Source: an uncultured Pseudobdellovibrionaceae bacterium (lineage in GTDB: Bacteria > Bdellovibrionota > Bdellovibrionia > Bdellovibrionales > Bdellovibrionaceae). From it: a stretch of DNA of 14,754 nt. The stretch spans positions 1 to 14,754 of the forward strand of contig CALCCV010000583.1 in NCBI GenBank assembly GCA_937900305.1. Reading direction: 5' to 3'. Positions 1-6,900 of this stretch are shown piece after piece. The position numbers and the translations under genes were made by a program. The stretch's first letter is position 1; the number at the start of each line of letters is the position of its first letter. The notes under the pieces were generated by a model. It had not been told where the DNA came from. It searched no databases and worked only from the letters and a program-made list of their open reading frames with translations.

Positions 1-1
1 G

Positions 2-211
2 AATGATGGGTCTTCGATCAAAAGAAAAGCTGGTTTCTTGGCGGCGGAGAAGTTGTTTCGACATTATAAAGAGGTGGATCCGGTTTATTATCATTCGAAT
101 GATTCGGTTGTGGAGCTCCGTCGGTTTTTGAAGAAAAAAGAACAAGAGAAGATGCGAGATGATCTGAAGCGAGCCAAGGGTGAGGGCGATTCGAAGGCCA
201 AAGCTGCCTGA
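2..211 (+). CDS. 3' end of an unidentified protein (C-terminal 69 residues)
   Basis: An open frame enters from the left edge of the window and ends at TGA 209-211. The visible 69 residues begin NDGSSIKRKAGFLAAEK, continue with an aromatic stretch (FRHYKEVDPVYYH), and end in a highly charged helix and a Lys/Ala-rich tail (KMRDDLKRAKGEGDSKAKAA). I do not recognise the family from this tail, and no catalytic motif is visible. The stop codon runs straight into the ribosome-binding site of the next gene (TGAGGAG), so the two are very likely co-transcribed and translationally coupled. A soluble cytoplasmic protein is suggested by the lack of hydrophobic segments, but most of the protein is outside the window. 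Confidence 0.7.
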   Translation, partial: NDGSSIKRKAGFLAAEKLFRHYKEVDPVYYHSNDSVVELRRFLKKKEQEKMRDDLKRAKGEGDSKAKAA

Positions 212-220
212 GGAGAAGGT

Positions 221-1363
221 ATGAAGTTTGAGAAGCGCAAAGTGGTTTTGAAACGAATGAGTGAAGCCGGTTCCAATTGGCACGCAAAATTGGTGACTCA
301 ATTGAAATTGACCGAACATCAAGCCGAATATGTGGCGGCGTTGGCCGAAGGGAAAAGCGTTGAAGAGATTTTTTTGAAAAATCTCGAGCAAAAGCAATGG
401 ACGGATTTTGTGGGTCTTTGGAATTTGTTGGAAATTCTGTTCAAGAATAAATTGATTTTGGAACCTTTGTATGAAGATTTCACGGCGTCGTGTGGGGAAG
501 AGACGAGATCTGCCAAGCAATTGGCAAGTGCTCGGTGGGACTCCAGGAGCGCAGGAAAACCTTGGTCTTATGAGGAGTTTGTAGCGTTTCCATTTTTTAG
601 GTCTTTGCCGCCGGCGGTGCAAGATCTGTTGTTTCGGCAGTCGCGGTTGCATGAGATTGCTCCGGCTTGTCAGATCATTCGGCATGGGGATATGGATCGC
701 CGATTGTTTGCCCTTTTGGAGGGACAAGTTGGTGTGTATGCAGCTCTGGATGAACATCGAAAGATTCGTAAGCATGTTTTGCCGTCGCCCAGTGTATTTG
801 GTGAGCGCGGATTCTTTTTGAATCAGCCGCGATCGGCAGATATTGTGACTTTGACCCAGTGTCGAGTGGCCAGCATCTTATTTCCAAACCAACTGGATGA
901 TTTGATTCAAAAGGACAAAGCTGAGAATTTGAGTTACCGACTTTTTGTTTTGAACACGATTGAATCGTCGCCATTTTTTCAAAATTTTTCGGCAGAAATT
1001 CGTGATCGATTTGCCTTCTTGGGAAAGATTTTACCTTATAAGGAGCAGTCGGTTGTTGTCAAAGAGGGTGAATTTGCGGATTCAATGTACTTTGTGATCC
1101 AGGGTTCTTTGTCGGCTTATCAAGGTAAAACTTCGATTCGGGTGATGAAGGCCGGCGATAGTTTTGGTGAAATTGCGCTGTTTGTGAATGGCGGTCAGCG
1201 GTCGGCGAGTGTGGTGTGTCAGTCCGAGTGCCTGTTGCTGGAAATTCGGTGGCAGGATCTGATTTCATTGCTCTCGCAAAATTTGAAGTTAGCCAAAGAG
1301 TTCCAAGAACTGGCGGTGAAGCGATTGAGGGATGATGAAAATCGAAAGTCTCGAGTGGCTTAA
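221..1363 (+). CDS. Protein with two cyclic-nucleotide-binding-like (CNB) domains
   Basis: The protein has 380 residues. The ATG is preceded by AGGAG at 211-215 with a 5-nt spacer. Residues 1-110 form a helical region of unknown type, followed by two tandem CNB/CAP-effector folds at about 125-230 and 251-370. Domain 2 carries a good phosphate-binding cassette: F315-G-E-I-A-L, then R327-S-A, including the Glu and Arg that contact cAMP or cGMP in this family. Domain 1 has the related but weaker FGERGFFLNQPRSA (193-206), lacking the usual A-L after the Glu. There is no DNA-binding helix-turn-helix, kinase, channel or membrane segment, so this is not a Crp-type regulator by itself. It more likely acts as a nucleotide-responsive adaptor in the cytoplasm, which is inference. 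It follows the upstream partial gene by 9 nt. Which ligand is bound, if any, cannot be told from sequence. Confidence 0.85.
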   Translation: MKFEKRKVVLKRMSEAGSNWHAKLVTQLKLTEHQAEYVAALAEGKSVEEIFLKNLEQKQWTDFVGLWNLLEILFKNKLILEPLYEDFTASCGEETRSAKQLASARWDSRSAGKPWSYEEFVAFPFFRSLPPAVQDLLFRQSRLHEIAPACQIIRHGDMDRRLFALLEGQVGVYAALDEHRKIRKHVLPSPSVFGERGFFLNQPRSADIVTLTQCRVASILFPNQLDDLIQKDKAENLSYRLFVLNTIESSPFFQNFSAEIRDRFAFLGKILPYKEQSVVVKEGEFADSMYFVIQGSLSAYQGKTSIRVMKAGDSFGEIALFVNGGQRSASVVCQSECLLLEIRWQDLISLLSQNLKLAKEFQELAVKRLRDDENRKSRVA

Positions 1364-1377
1364 GATTTGAATCTTAA
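1360..1377 (+). terminator. AT-rich hairpin overlapping the stop codon (weak terminator candidate)
   Basis: TTAAGAT, loop TTGA, ATCTTAA forms a perfect 7-bp stem that includes the TAA stop of the CNB-domain gene. It sits in the 28-bp gap between two convergent genes, where a bidirectional terminator would be expected. The stem is AT-rich and no T-run follows on either strand, so intrinsic termination would be inefficient. Confidence 0.3.
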
Positions 1378-1391
1378 AAGGTGATTTGAAC

Positions 1392-1976
1392 TTAGTTGCT
1401 GAAGCCAAAACCAAAGGTAGGTAGGGTCATGGTTTTCTGATGACCTTCGTTGTCGGCCTCAAGCTCGAAGGTGTAGTGTCTGACTTGTAGGCAGGGTGCG
1501 ATAAAAAAATCGTTGGAAAATGGATAGCGCCAGCAGGTTTGAATTGCGGCGACGGGTGTGTTGAAGCTTTGAGAGTTGGCCTGCGCGACTTTGTAAATCA
1601 CGGCGGATGTGCCGTAATCTAATTTCCAATCGAAATGCCAAGCCGGGATGAGAGGGCCGCGGAGAAAGACCGTCACATCGTCACTGGACCAATAGTATCC
1701 GTTGGCGTTGGGCGCCGAGAGATTTTCCAAAGTGCTGGTGTAGGTGAGACCGACAGTGAAGAGGCGCTCTGTGCTGAGGTTGTAGCCCAGCGAGGCGTTG
1801 CCATAGAAAGCTTGAAGACCTGGTGAGTTGGGAGTGGATTGCCAGAGGTTGAGTGGCGCGCCTTCCGTGCCTAGAAAGATGCCTGCCAGTGCGGTGGTGG
1901 GTGGGGACAATGGCACTAAAAGCGCAATTAAAAGCCAAACGATCCGTCTAGATTTTGTTTGGGAGAGTTCTTGCAT
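1392..1976 (-). CDS. Small exported, probably outer-membrane beta-barrel protein, hypothetical
   Basis: The protein has 194 residues. It starts with a basic N-terminus (KSRR) and a hydrophobic stretch (IVWLLIALLVPL), then TTALA-G, a plausible signal peptidase I site near residue 31. The mature part alternates polar and aromatic residues in short strands (GLQAFYGNASLGYNL, FTVGLTYTSTLENL, WHFDWKLDYGTSAVIYKV), has two cysteines, and ends in FGFGFSN. That pattern fits a small 8-stranded outer-membrane barrel of about 160 residues. I do not recognise a named family. No strong Shine-Dalgarno sequence precedes the ATG at 1976. It is convergent with the CNB-domain gene and divergent from the lipoprotein gene at 2123. 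The barrel assignment is inferred from pattern only. Confidence 0.7.
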   Translation of the reverse strand: MQELSQTKSRRIVWLLIALLVPLSPPTTALAGIFLGTEGAPLNLWQSTPNSPGLQAFYGNASLGYNLSTERLFTVGLTYTSTLENLSAPNANGYYWSSDDVTVFLRGPLIPAWHFDWKLDYGTSAVIYKVAQANSQSFNTPVAAIQTCWRYPFSNDFFIAPCLQVRHYTFELEADNEGHQKTMTLPTFGFGFSN

Positions 1977-2070
1977 AAAGAAATCTTAACACCGAGGTCC
2001 GTGGAGCTCTTGTGAATTTTGGAACTCCCGATGATGGTCGCAGCCCGGCTTGTGCGATCAAAGTCGAGAT

Positions 2071-2086
2071 GTGGGAATCTTTCCAC
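2071..2086. promoter_or_regulatory. Near-perfect inverted repeat between divergent genes
   Basis: GTGGGAA-TC-TTTCCAC has 6 of 7 complementary positions around a 2-bp centre. It lies in the 146-bp gap between two divergent envelope genes, 37 bp before the start at 2123. The 2-bp centre is too small for a good RNA hairpin, so a DNA operator is more plausible. I could not place convincing -35/-10 pairs for either flanking gene. Confidence 0.25.
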
Positions 2087-2122
2087 TTTAGACTTTTCAT
2101 CGCTGCGCCGAAGAAATAAGAG

Positions 2123-3304
2123 ATGAACAAGTTTTTTTTACCAATGTTTCTGATCTTCGCGTCTCTGGGCTTTGGCTTAGTGGCGTGCAATAAGGAAGCG
2201 CCTGGGGATGAAGACGTGGCTCCGTCGATCAATTCTCCGCCACCCACACAGGAAGAAGAGGAGCAGCCCGAGCCGACTCCGCCAGTTGTGACACCAGAGC
2301 CAGCTCCCCCCAAAAGATATTTGTATGTTTCTAGTGGAGTTTGTTTTTCGGGAGCAGGGAATACAACATTCACAACTTCAACGGCTTCAAATTTGATTTA
2401 CCGAATCGATTTGGAATCCGCTTTGCGCGAGAATGTTTTAGCGGACTACAACACAGCACCGGCACAGGCGGGAGATTCGCCAGCCGGCCTAGCCTTGAAA
2501 AATGCATCCACCGTGATGACGATGGTGGAAACCACCAGTGGTCGTAGAATTGAGATCGTCAAAAAAGATGGCAGTGATCGCTCACCTTTCACAAGTAGCG
2601 CATTCGTATTGAGTGGAGTGTTGCGGGCTCTCGTTTTGGGTACCGATGGAGCTGTGTTTTTAAGTAAAAGTACGGCGATTGAAAAAATGAGTGCGCTGGC
2701 CGTTCGACAAACAGTGGGTGCGGCCTTGCCGTGGGTGAGTGCTCCGGCTGGAAGTTGTGCAACGTCGACGACGATGATCACATCGGTCGCCTTGCTGCCT
2801 TCAGGAAAATTGGTTTTTGCGCATGCGGGGGCGGCTCAAAATCGCATCGGCGTCATTAGCGACACCGGCTATTCTGCGGTTGCAAATTGCTTGGCAGCGA
2901 CAAATGCTCCGGTGGCCGCGGCGTCACCGACGGCGCTGGCTTTGGCTGATTCGAACACAGATCTTCTGGTGGCCTATGCAGGAACAACCACTGCAGCGGG
3001 AATGAACGCGATTTACACCTATGATATTGCAGACAGCACCGGTCTGATCACGAATCCAACAAAATTATTGGATGCAAATACGGGTGCTTCGATTTTTGGA
3101 ATTTCGGCGATGGCATATGACGGTGGGACTCAACATCTTTACGTGGCGACCTCGAATGGCACATCGACGACGATCACGAATTACAACATTGAAAAATTCA
3201 AATACGATGCCACGGCCAAAACACTAAACAAAGTGGGCGTGTTGCCCTTTTATCCATTTGGATTCGACACCAAGTGCATCAATGGTTTAGTTGTCGGCGA
3301 ATAG
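2123..3304 (+). CDS. Lipoprotein with Pro/Glu-rich tether and beta-rich (propeller-like) body
   Basis: The protein has 393 residues. The signal peptide (MNKFFLPMFLIFASLGFG) leads to lipobox LVAC with the lipidated cysteine at residue 22. Asn at +2 gives no inner-membrane retention signal by the E. coli rule, so outer-membrane placement is likely. Residues 33-63 form a low-complexity Pro/Glu/Thr linker (PPPTQEEEEQPEPTPP), a typical flexible tether from the membrane. The rest (64-393) has repeated short strands with Thr/Ser/Ala-rich turns, such as KRYLYVSSG, TSVALLPSGKLVFAHAG and AMAYDGGTQHLYVATS. This resembles beta-propeller blades, but no catalytic motif is visible. Four further cysteines may form disulfides in the periplasm or at the surface. 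The ribosome-binding site is weak (AAGAAATAAGAG). No named family recognised. Confidence 0.8.
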   Translation: MNKFFLPMFLIFASLGFGLVACNKEAPGDEDVAPSINSPPPTQEEEEQPEPTPPVVTPEPAPPKRYLYVSSGVCFSGAGNTTFTTSTASNLIYRIDLESALRENVLADYNTAPAQAGDSPAGLALKNASTVMTMVETTSGRRIEIVKKDGSDRSPFTSSAFVLSGVLRALVLGTDGAVFLSKSTAIEKMSALAVRQTVGAALPWVSAPAGSCATSTTMITSVALLPSGKLVFAHAGAAQNRIGVISDTGYSAVANCLAATNAPVAAASPTALALADSNTDLLVAYAGTTTAAGMNAIYTYDIADSTGLITNPTKLLDANTGASIFGISAMAYDGGTQHLYVATSNGTSTTITNYNIEKFKYDATAKTLNKVGVLPFYPFGFDTKCINGLVVGE

Positions 3305-3330
3305 CTGAGTGCCCTGGCGTTCAAACACAG

Positions 3331-4224
3331 TCACTTTTCTTCAGACATTTTTTTGAGGTCGCGGGCGCGATCTTCTAAGTTTCCGATAAAAATCTTTTTC
3401 TGAGAATCGGTGTAGGTGAGTTGCGCGAGCTGCTTGAGCCAACGGCTGCGATGAGCGGCCAAGGCCGCTGTGTATTCGGGAAGTTGCTGATTTTGATACA
3501 AGCTCGGCCAAGCTTCAATGGTTTTTTGAACGCGTTCGGGTTCGAGTTGATTTTGCTCGAGCCCACTTTGTTTTTCAAAAACGGCCAAAAGATGTCGCCG
3601 ATTGGCGAGGCGTTGGGCATAGGGAAATGGATTTTCTTTCAGCCACTGAACCAGAGACTTTGTCTGTTGATTATTGAGTGGCATCCAATTTTTCAGTCGG
3701 TCGACGTATTTTTCAGCGTCGAATCCCTTCTTTTCAAGTTCGCTGGTTTTTGTTTCGAACTCCTTGCGAAAGTTTTGCCAATTTTTGAGGGTCAGATCGG
3801 AGCTTGCGGTTTTGGCAAAGGGAGCAAGACTGGCCATCGATTGATCAAAGATGTTCTGGAGGCGTTGCGCGCGATCTTGAAGTTGCGCTTCGAGCCTGGC
3901 GGGATCTGCTTGCCCCTGGGCCAAGCGATCGCGAGTTTCGAGGAGAAAGTCTGAAAATTTGGCGAACGACTCTTTTCGGAGATGATCGAGGCCGGCCTTG
4001 GTTTCAGTTCGAACTTGTTTTTTTTGTTCCGAATTGAGATCGAAGTAGTCATCGGCTTGCCAAACAATATAATCATCGGCCCATTGGTACGCCAACTTGG
4101 AACTCGAGCAACCGGTCATCAGCGGAGACAGGAACATAACCACTAGTGAAGTCATCAAGAAAACAACAAGACCATCTGCGAAAGAGCGGCGAAGCTTTAA
4201 GGGCCAAATTGGTTTTTGAATCAT
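3331..4224 (-). CDS. DUF6279-like helical lipoprotein
   Basis: The protein has 297 residues. A long signal peptide with an arginine pair (LRRSFADGLVVFLMTSLVVMFLSPL) ends in lipobox MTGC, with the lipid-bearing cysteine at residue 39. The next part, SSSKLAYQWADDYIVWQADDYFDLNSEQKK, matches my recollection of the signature of DUF6279-type lipoproteins: a small strand, then a Tyr/Asp/Trp motif before a long helical domain. The remainder is almost all helix with many Gln, Lys and Glu. The function of the family is unknown to me. GGAGG at 4231-4235 lies 6 nt before the ATG, a strong ribosome-binding site that supports this start. The gene is convergent with the lipoprotein ending at 3304 (26-bp gap, no clear terminator) and divergent from the methyltransferase gene. 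Confidence 0.8.
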   Translation of the reverse strand: MIQKPIWPLKLRRSFADGLVVFLMTSLVVMFLSPLMTGCSSSKLAYQWADDYIVWQADDYFDLNSEQKKQVRTETKAGLDHLRKESFAKFSDFLLETRDRLAQGQADPARLEAQLQDRAQRLQNIFDQSMASLAPFAKTASSDLTLKNWQNFRKEFETKTSELEKKGFDAEKYVDRLKNWMPLNNQQTKSLVQWLKENPFPYAQRLANRRHLLAVFEKQSGLEQNQLEPERVQKTIEAWPSLYQNQQLPEYTAALAAHRSRWLKQLAQLTYTDSQKKIFIGNLEDRARDLKKMSEEK

Positions 4225-4238
4225 GAGGTTCCTCCAAC

Positions 4239-4264
4239 TGGTCGAACAAAATGGTCGAATAAAC
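4239..4264. repeat. Two tandem 13-bp direct repeats upstream of the DUF6279-like gene
   Basis: TGGTCGAACAAAA is followed directly by TGGTCGAATAAAC, 11 of 13 positions identical. The pair sits 14 bp upstream of the start codon and just behind the Shine-Dalgarno sequence, in the probable 5' leader or promoter-proximal region of the minus-strand lipoprotein gene. It could be a regulator site or a chance duplication. Confidence 0.4.
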
Positions 4265-4324
4265 CAAGGACAGGGTACTGAAATTCACGAGGATTGACAC
4301 TGTGATTTCGTACTTTCTTGGCGG

Positions 4325-4353
4325 TTGACAGCCTGAATTCAGTCATTTACAGC
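4325..4353 (+). promoter_or_regulatory. Possible sigma-70 promoter of the methyltransferase gene
   Basis: A perfect -35 hexamer TTGACA (4325-4330) is followed after 17 bp by TACAGC (4348-4353), a weak -10. Transcription would begin at about 4361, the GTG start itself, implying a leaderless message. A second perfect TTGACA lies at 4294-4299, 31 bp upstream, with no -10 at the right distance. Confidence 0.35.
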
Positions 4354-4360
4354 GCTGGGG

Positions 4361-5074
4361 GTGTTGAAGTTTGATCCCGCAAATCCCTTTCCACTCCACG
4401 CTGAAGGTAGCCACAGTTACTCTGAAGCGAAAGATCACGCCACTTGTGTTGACGCTTGGTTGGGCTTTCGGTTTGGAAGTGTCGAAGTAGCAGATCCGTC
4501 GCTATATGGGGGAGAGGAGGCGGGGAAAGAAACTTGGTCGCACCTTTCGCCACAAGCGTACCAGACTCCGTATGTGGAGATCCGCCAGATGTTGGAGCTA
4601 GTCCAGCTCGGCGCCGGAGACCGAGTGATTGACTTGGGCTGTGCATTTGCTCGGGTGGCCTTCGTGATGGCCCTTCATTTTCGAAAATCAGAGTTTTTGG
4701 GGTTTGAAATTTGCGCTGATCGAGTGCGAGAGGCCCGACGAGTTTGGCAAGAATTTACAAAGTGTCTTCCTGCTGACAATGATGTCTTCGAAAGAGCGTC
4801 GTCGTTGAACATTGTTGAACAGGACCTCGCATCGGAAGGCTGGATTTTACCCTCAGCTACGGTCTATTTTATCTATGACTTCGGAAGCGAAATCGATGTG
4901 AGGAGGGTTCTCGAAAAGCTCAGGCTTGCGGCGGGAAATCCTGGCGCCGAAGGTGATTTTTTGGTGATTTCGCGAGGACGCCGTGTCCACCAATTGATTT
5001 ATCAGAGCCACGCCTGGCTTGGTGAAAATGTGGTTCATCGAAATTTACATTTTACGATTTTTAGAAGCCGATGA
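4361..5074 (+). CDS. Class I SAM-dependent methyltransferase, DOT1-like core
   Basis: The protein has 237 residues from GTG 4361; the frame is closed by TGA at 4334, so little extension is possible. The N-terminal 70 residues lead to YVEIRQMLELVQLGAGDRV, then motif I VIDLGCAFARV (89-99), an acidic residue after strand 2 (LGFEI, E116) for the ribose of S-adenosylmethionine, EQD at about 153-155, and VYFIYDFGS (168-176) in the motif IV position. The string YVEI, then DLG, then GFEI is what the DOT1-type fold shows, though such small bacterial proteins are not known to act on histones. Motif I is degenerate: the usual GxGxG reads GCAFA. The substrate is unknown. No signal peptide is present, so it should be cytoplasmic. 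No Shine-Dalgarno sequence precedes the GTG. The stop overlaps an ATG of the following reading frame, but that ATG is probably not used. Confidence 0.75.
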   Translation: MLKFDPANPFPLHAEGSHSYSEAKDHATCVDAWLGFRFGSVEVADPSLYGGEEAGKETWSHLSPQAYQTPYVEIRQMLELVQLGAGDRVIDLGCAFARVAFVMALHFRKSEFLGFEICADRVREARRVWQEFTKCLPADNDVFERASSLNIVEQDLASEGWILPSATVYFIYDFGSEIDVRRVLEKLRLAAGNPGAEGDFLVISRGRRVHQLIYQSHAWLGENVVHRNLHFTIFRSR

Positions 5075-5130
5075 GGCCGCAATTTGGTTTCGTTTTGGCT
5101 TCATTTTTTTTACAATTCTGTGCATTTGGG

Positions 5131-5159
5131 TTGGCTCTGGCGGCGCGGTTCCCTATAGT
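5131..5159 (+). promoter_or_regulatory. Sigma-70-type promoter of the alpha-amylase gene
   Basis: TTGGCT (5131-5136), a 17-bp spacer, and TATAGT (5154-5159). Start of transcription is expected near 5166, giving a leader of about 30 nt that holds GGAG at 5187-5190, 6 nt before GTG 5197. Position and spacing fit so well that they decide the start codon of the amylase. Confidence 0.6.
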
Positions 5160-5196
5160 CCGACACGACAATCCCCTTTTTGTTGTGGAGTTTTCA

Positions 5197-6900
5197 GTGA
5201 ATACTTTTAAGCTTCGGATCGCCCTTAGAGCTGGTGGGGCTGCGATCTTTGGGATGCTGCTGTTTGGCCTTCCGTCTGCGAAGGTTTCGGCCGGCGTTTT
5301 GTTGCAGGGTTTTTATTTTGATGCGCCTTCAGATCAGGGATCTCAATGGTGGGATCGGTTGGCAGGGCAATCGCAATCGATAGCTAACTCTGGTTTTACG
5401 GCGGTGTGGATCCCGCCCGTGCTGAAAGGGTCTTCGGGCGGCTATTCGTCGGGCTATGATCCCTTTGATGATTATGACATTGGTTCAAAAGAATATTTAG
5501 GGACGGTTCCCACGAAGTGGGGCTCTCGCGACAATTTGTTGCGAAGTGTGGCGATGATGAGGGCCAACGGTCTTCAAGTTTATGTGGATATGGTGATCGC
5601 CCATCGCAAAGGGGACAGTGGCGATAAAAGTTTTCGTTATCGAGATGCCTATGGAGGTTGGCATGGGCGCTTTGCGAAAAGCTGGCTTGATTTCAACAGT
5701 GAAGACTCGGAGTGGGGGCGGGCTTTAAATTTTAGTCAAGCGTACGTTCGAGACCAATTGAAATTTGCCGGCGATTGGTTGGTAAAAACTCTGGGCACTC
5801 AAGGTGTTCGAATGGACTTTGCTAAGGGAGTTCCAGGTGAGTACCTGAAAGAGTATTTAGGTTTTGGGGCGTTGTCAAAGCAGCTGGCCATCACGGAATA
5901 CTGGAGTGAAGACGTCGATTTTCTGTCGCGATACGTGCACGAAGAATTGCAAAATCGAAGTTTGGTTTTTGATTTTCCACTTTGGGGAAAATTAAAAGAC
6001 ATGTCCAACAAGGGCGGACTGTTCGACATGCGAAATTTAGTTCGCGCAGGACTAGCAGGCAGAGATCCACACTTTGCGGTCACCTTTGTTGAAAACCACG
6101 ACACGGATCGGGGTTTTCCGACCTTGCAGAACAAACATTTGGGTTACGCCTACATTTTGACGAGCGAAGGTTATCCTTCGGTTTTTTGGAAGGACTACTT
6201 CGAATATGGTATGAAGGGTCAGATTGACAATTTGATTTGGATTCATGAAGCTCTTGCGAAAGGCTCGACGGAGTATCGCTGGACAGATGAAGATCTGTTG
6301 GCCTACGAGCGCACAGAAGGCGTTGGACTCTTCGTTGCACTCAACGACAATCAACAGTCGGCCCGACGGGAATGGATTCAAACGCGATTTGGAGCCCATC
6401 AACTTTTACACGATTACTCTGGCCACGGTCCAGATCTTTGGACTGATGGGGACGGCAAGGCGTGGATCGAGGTTCCACCCAATTCTTTTGTGGCCTATTC
6501 TCGTCCGGGAGTGCAGTGGGCATTTCCTGAAGAGACCTCAAGGATCACGCAAGAGATCGTCGGAGCTTCAGACTTAGATATTCGTCCCGCAGACGCCACC
6601 GAATTTCATCAAGTGGCGCAAGTGTATTTGCAAGAAAATCAAAGTTTCAGTTGGCATTTATTTTTTGATTCGAATCAGTGGAGTGAATCTGCCAGGATCT
6701 GGTTGCAAGTTCTTTCGCCCGATGGAAAGGTGATCGACAAACAGGCTTTAAGTCGCGAGCAAAATGGTCATGAGCGAGGATTTTGGGTTCCGAGCCGAGG
6801 CTGGTACCGAGTGGAAGTGAAGTCGCAAGGCACTCCTGAGGGGCAACCGAATACACCTTTTTGGTTGCAACTGCACTATCAGGCGCCGCGGTCTTTTTAG
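5197..6900 (+). CDS. Secreted GH13 alpha-amylase (subfamily 6/7-like)
   Basis: The protein has 567 residues from GTG 5197. The frame is open back to 5071, but the extra 42 residues would precede the signal peptide; promoter and GGAG placement favour GTG 5197. The signal peptide ends KVSA-G near residue 32. The catalytic barrel begins GVLLQGFYFD and carries the GH13 regions: I, DMVIAH (131-136); II, GVRMDFAKG with nucleophile D207; III, AITEYW with acid/base E234; IV, FVENHDT with H301 and D302. GVLLQGF, RMDFAKG and the region AYILTSEGYPSVFWKDYFEYG resemble plant/archaeal-type alpha-amylases (GH13_6/7). Domain C runs to about 438, and an extra beta-sandwich (about 442-567) with unknown, perhaps glucan-binding, role follows. 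It should hydrolyse alpha-1,4-glucans outside the cell or in the periplasm. Region I lacks the usual Asn (DxxxNH is DMVIAH). The stop overlaps that of the convergent gene. Confidence 0.9.
   Translation: MNTFKLRIALRAGGAAIFGMLLFGLPSAKVSAGVLLQGFYFDAPSDQGSQWWDRLAGQSQSIANSGFTAVWIPPVLKGSSGGYSSGYDPFDDYDIGSKEYLGTVPTKWGSRDNLLRSVAMMRANGLQVYVDMVIAHRKGDSGDKSFRYRDAYGGWHGRFAKSWLDFNSEDSEWGRALNFSQAYVRDQLKFAGDWLVKTLGTQGVRMDFAKGVPGEYLKEYLGFGALSKQLAITEYWSEDVDFLSRYVHEELQNRSLVFDFPLWGKLKDMSNKGGLFDMRNLVRAGLAGRDPHFAVTFVENHDTDRGFPTLQNKHLGYAYILTSEGYPSVFWKDYFEYGMKGQIDNLIWIHEALAKGSTEYRWTDEDLLAYERTEGVGLFVALNDNQQSARREWIQTRFGAHQLLHDYSGHGPDLWTDGDGKAWIEVPPNSFVAYSRPGVQWAFPEETSRITQEIVGASDLDIRPADATEFHQVAQVYLQENQSFSWHLFFDSNQWSESARIWLQVLSPDGKVIDKQALSREQNGHERGFWVPSRGWYRVEVKSQGTPEGQPNTPFWLQLHYQAPRSF

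Noticed and set aside
1948..2373. Minus-strand frame of 141 codons over the divergent spacer and the lipoprotein start
   Set aside because: It overlaps two better genes, and its Gly/Ser-rich part is the complement of the Pro/Glu linker of the lipoprotein.
3305..3330. Search for a terminator between the two convergent lipoprotein genes
   Set aside because: No stem followed by a T-run could be found on either strand.
3421..3954. Plus-strand frame of 177 codons antisense to the DUF6279-like gene
   Set aside because: The minus-strand lipoprotein has a signal peptide, lipobox and strong ribosome-binding site; the plus-strand frame has none of these.
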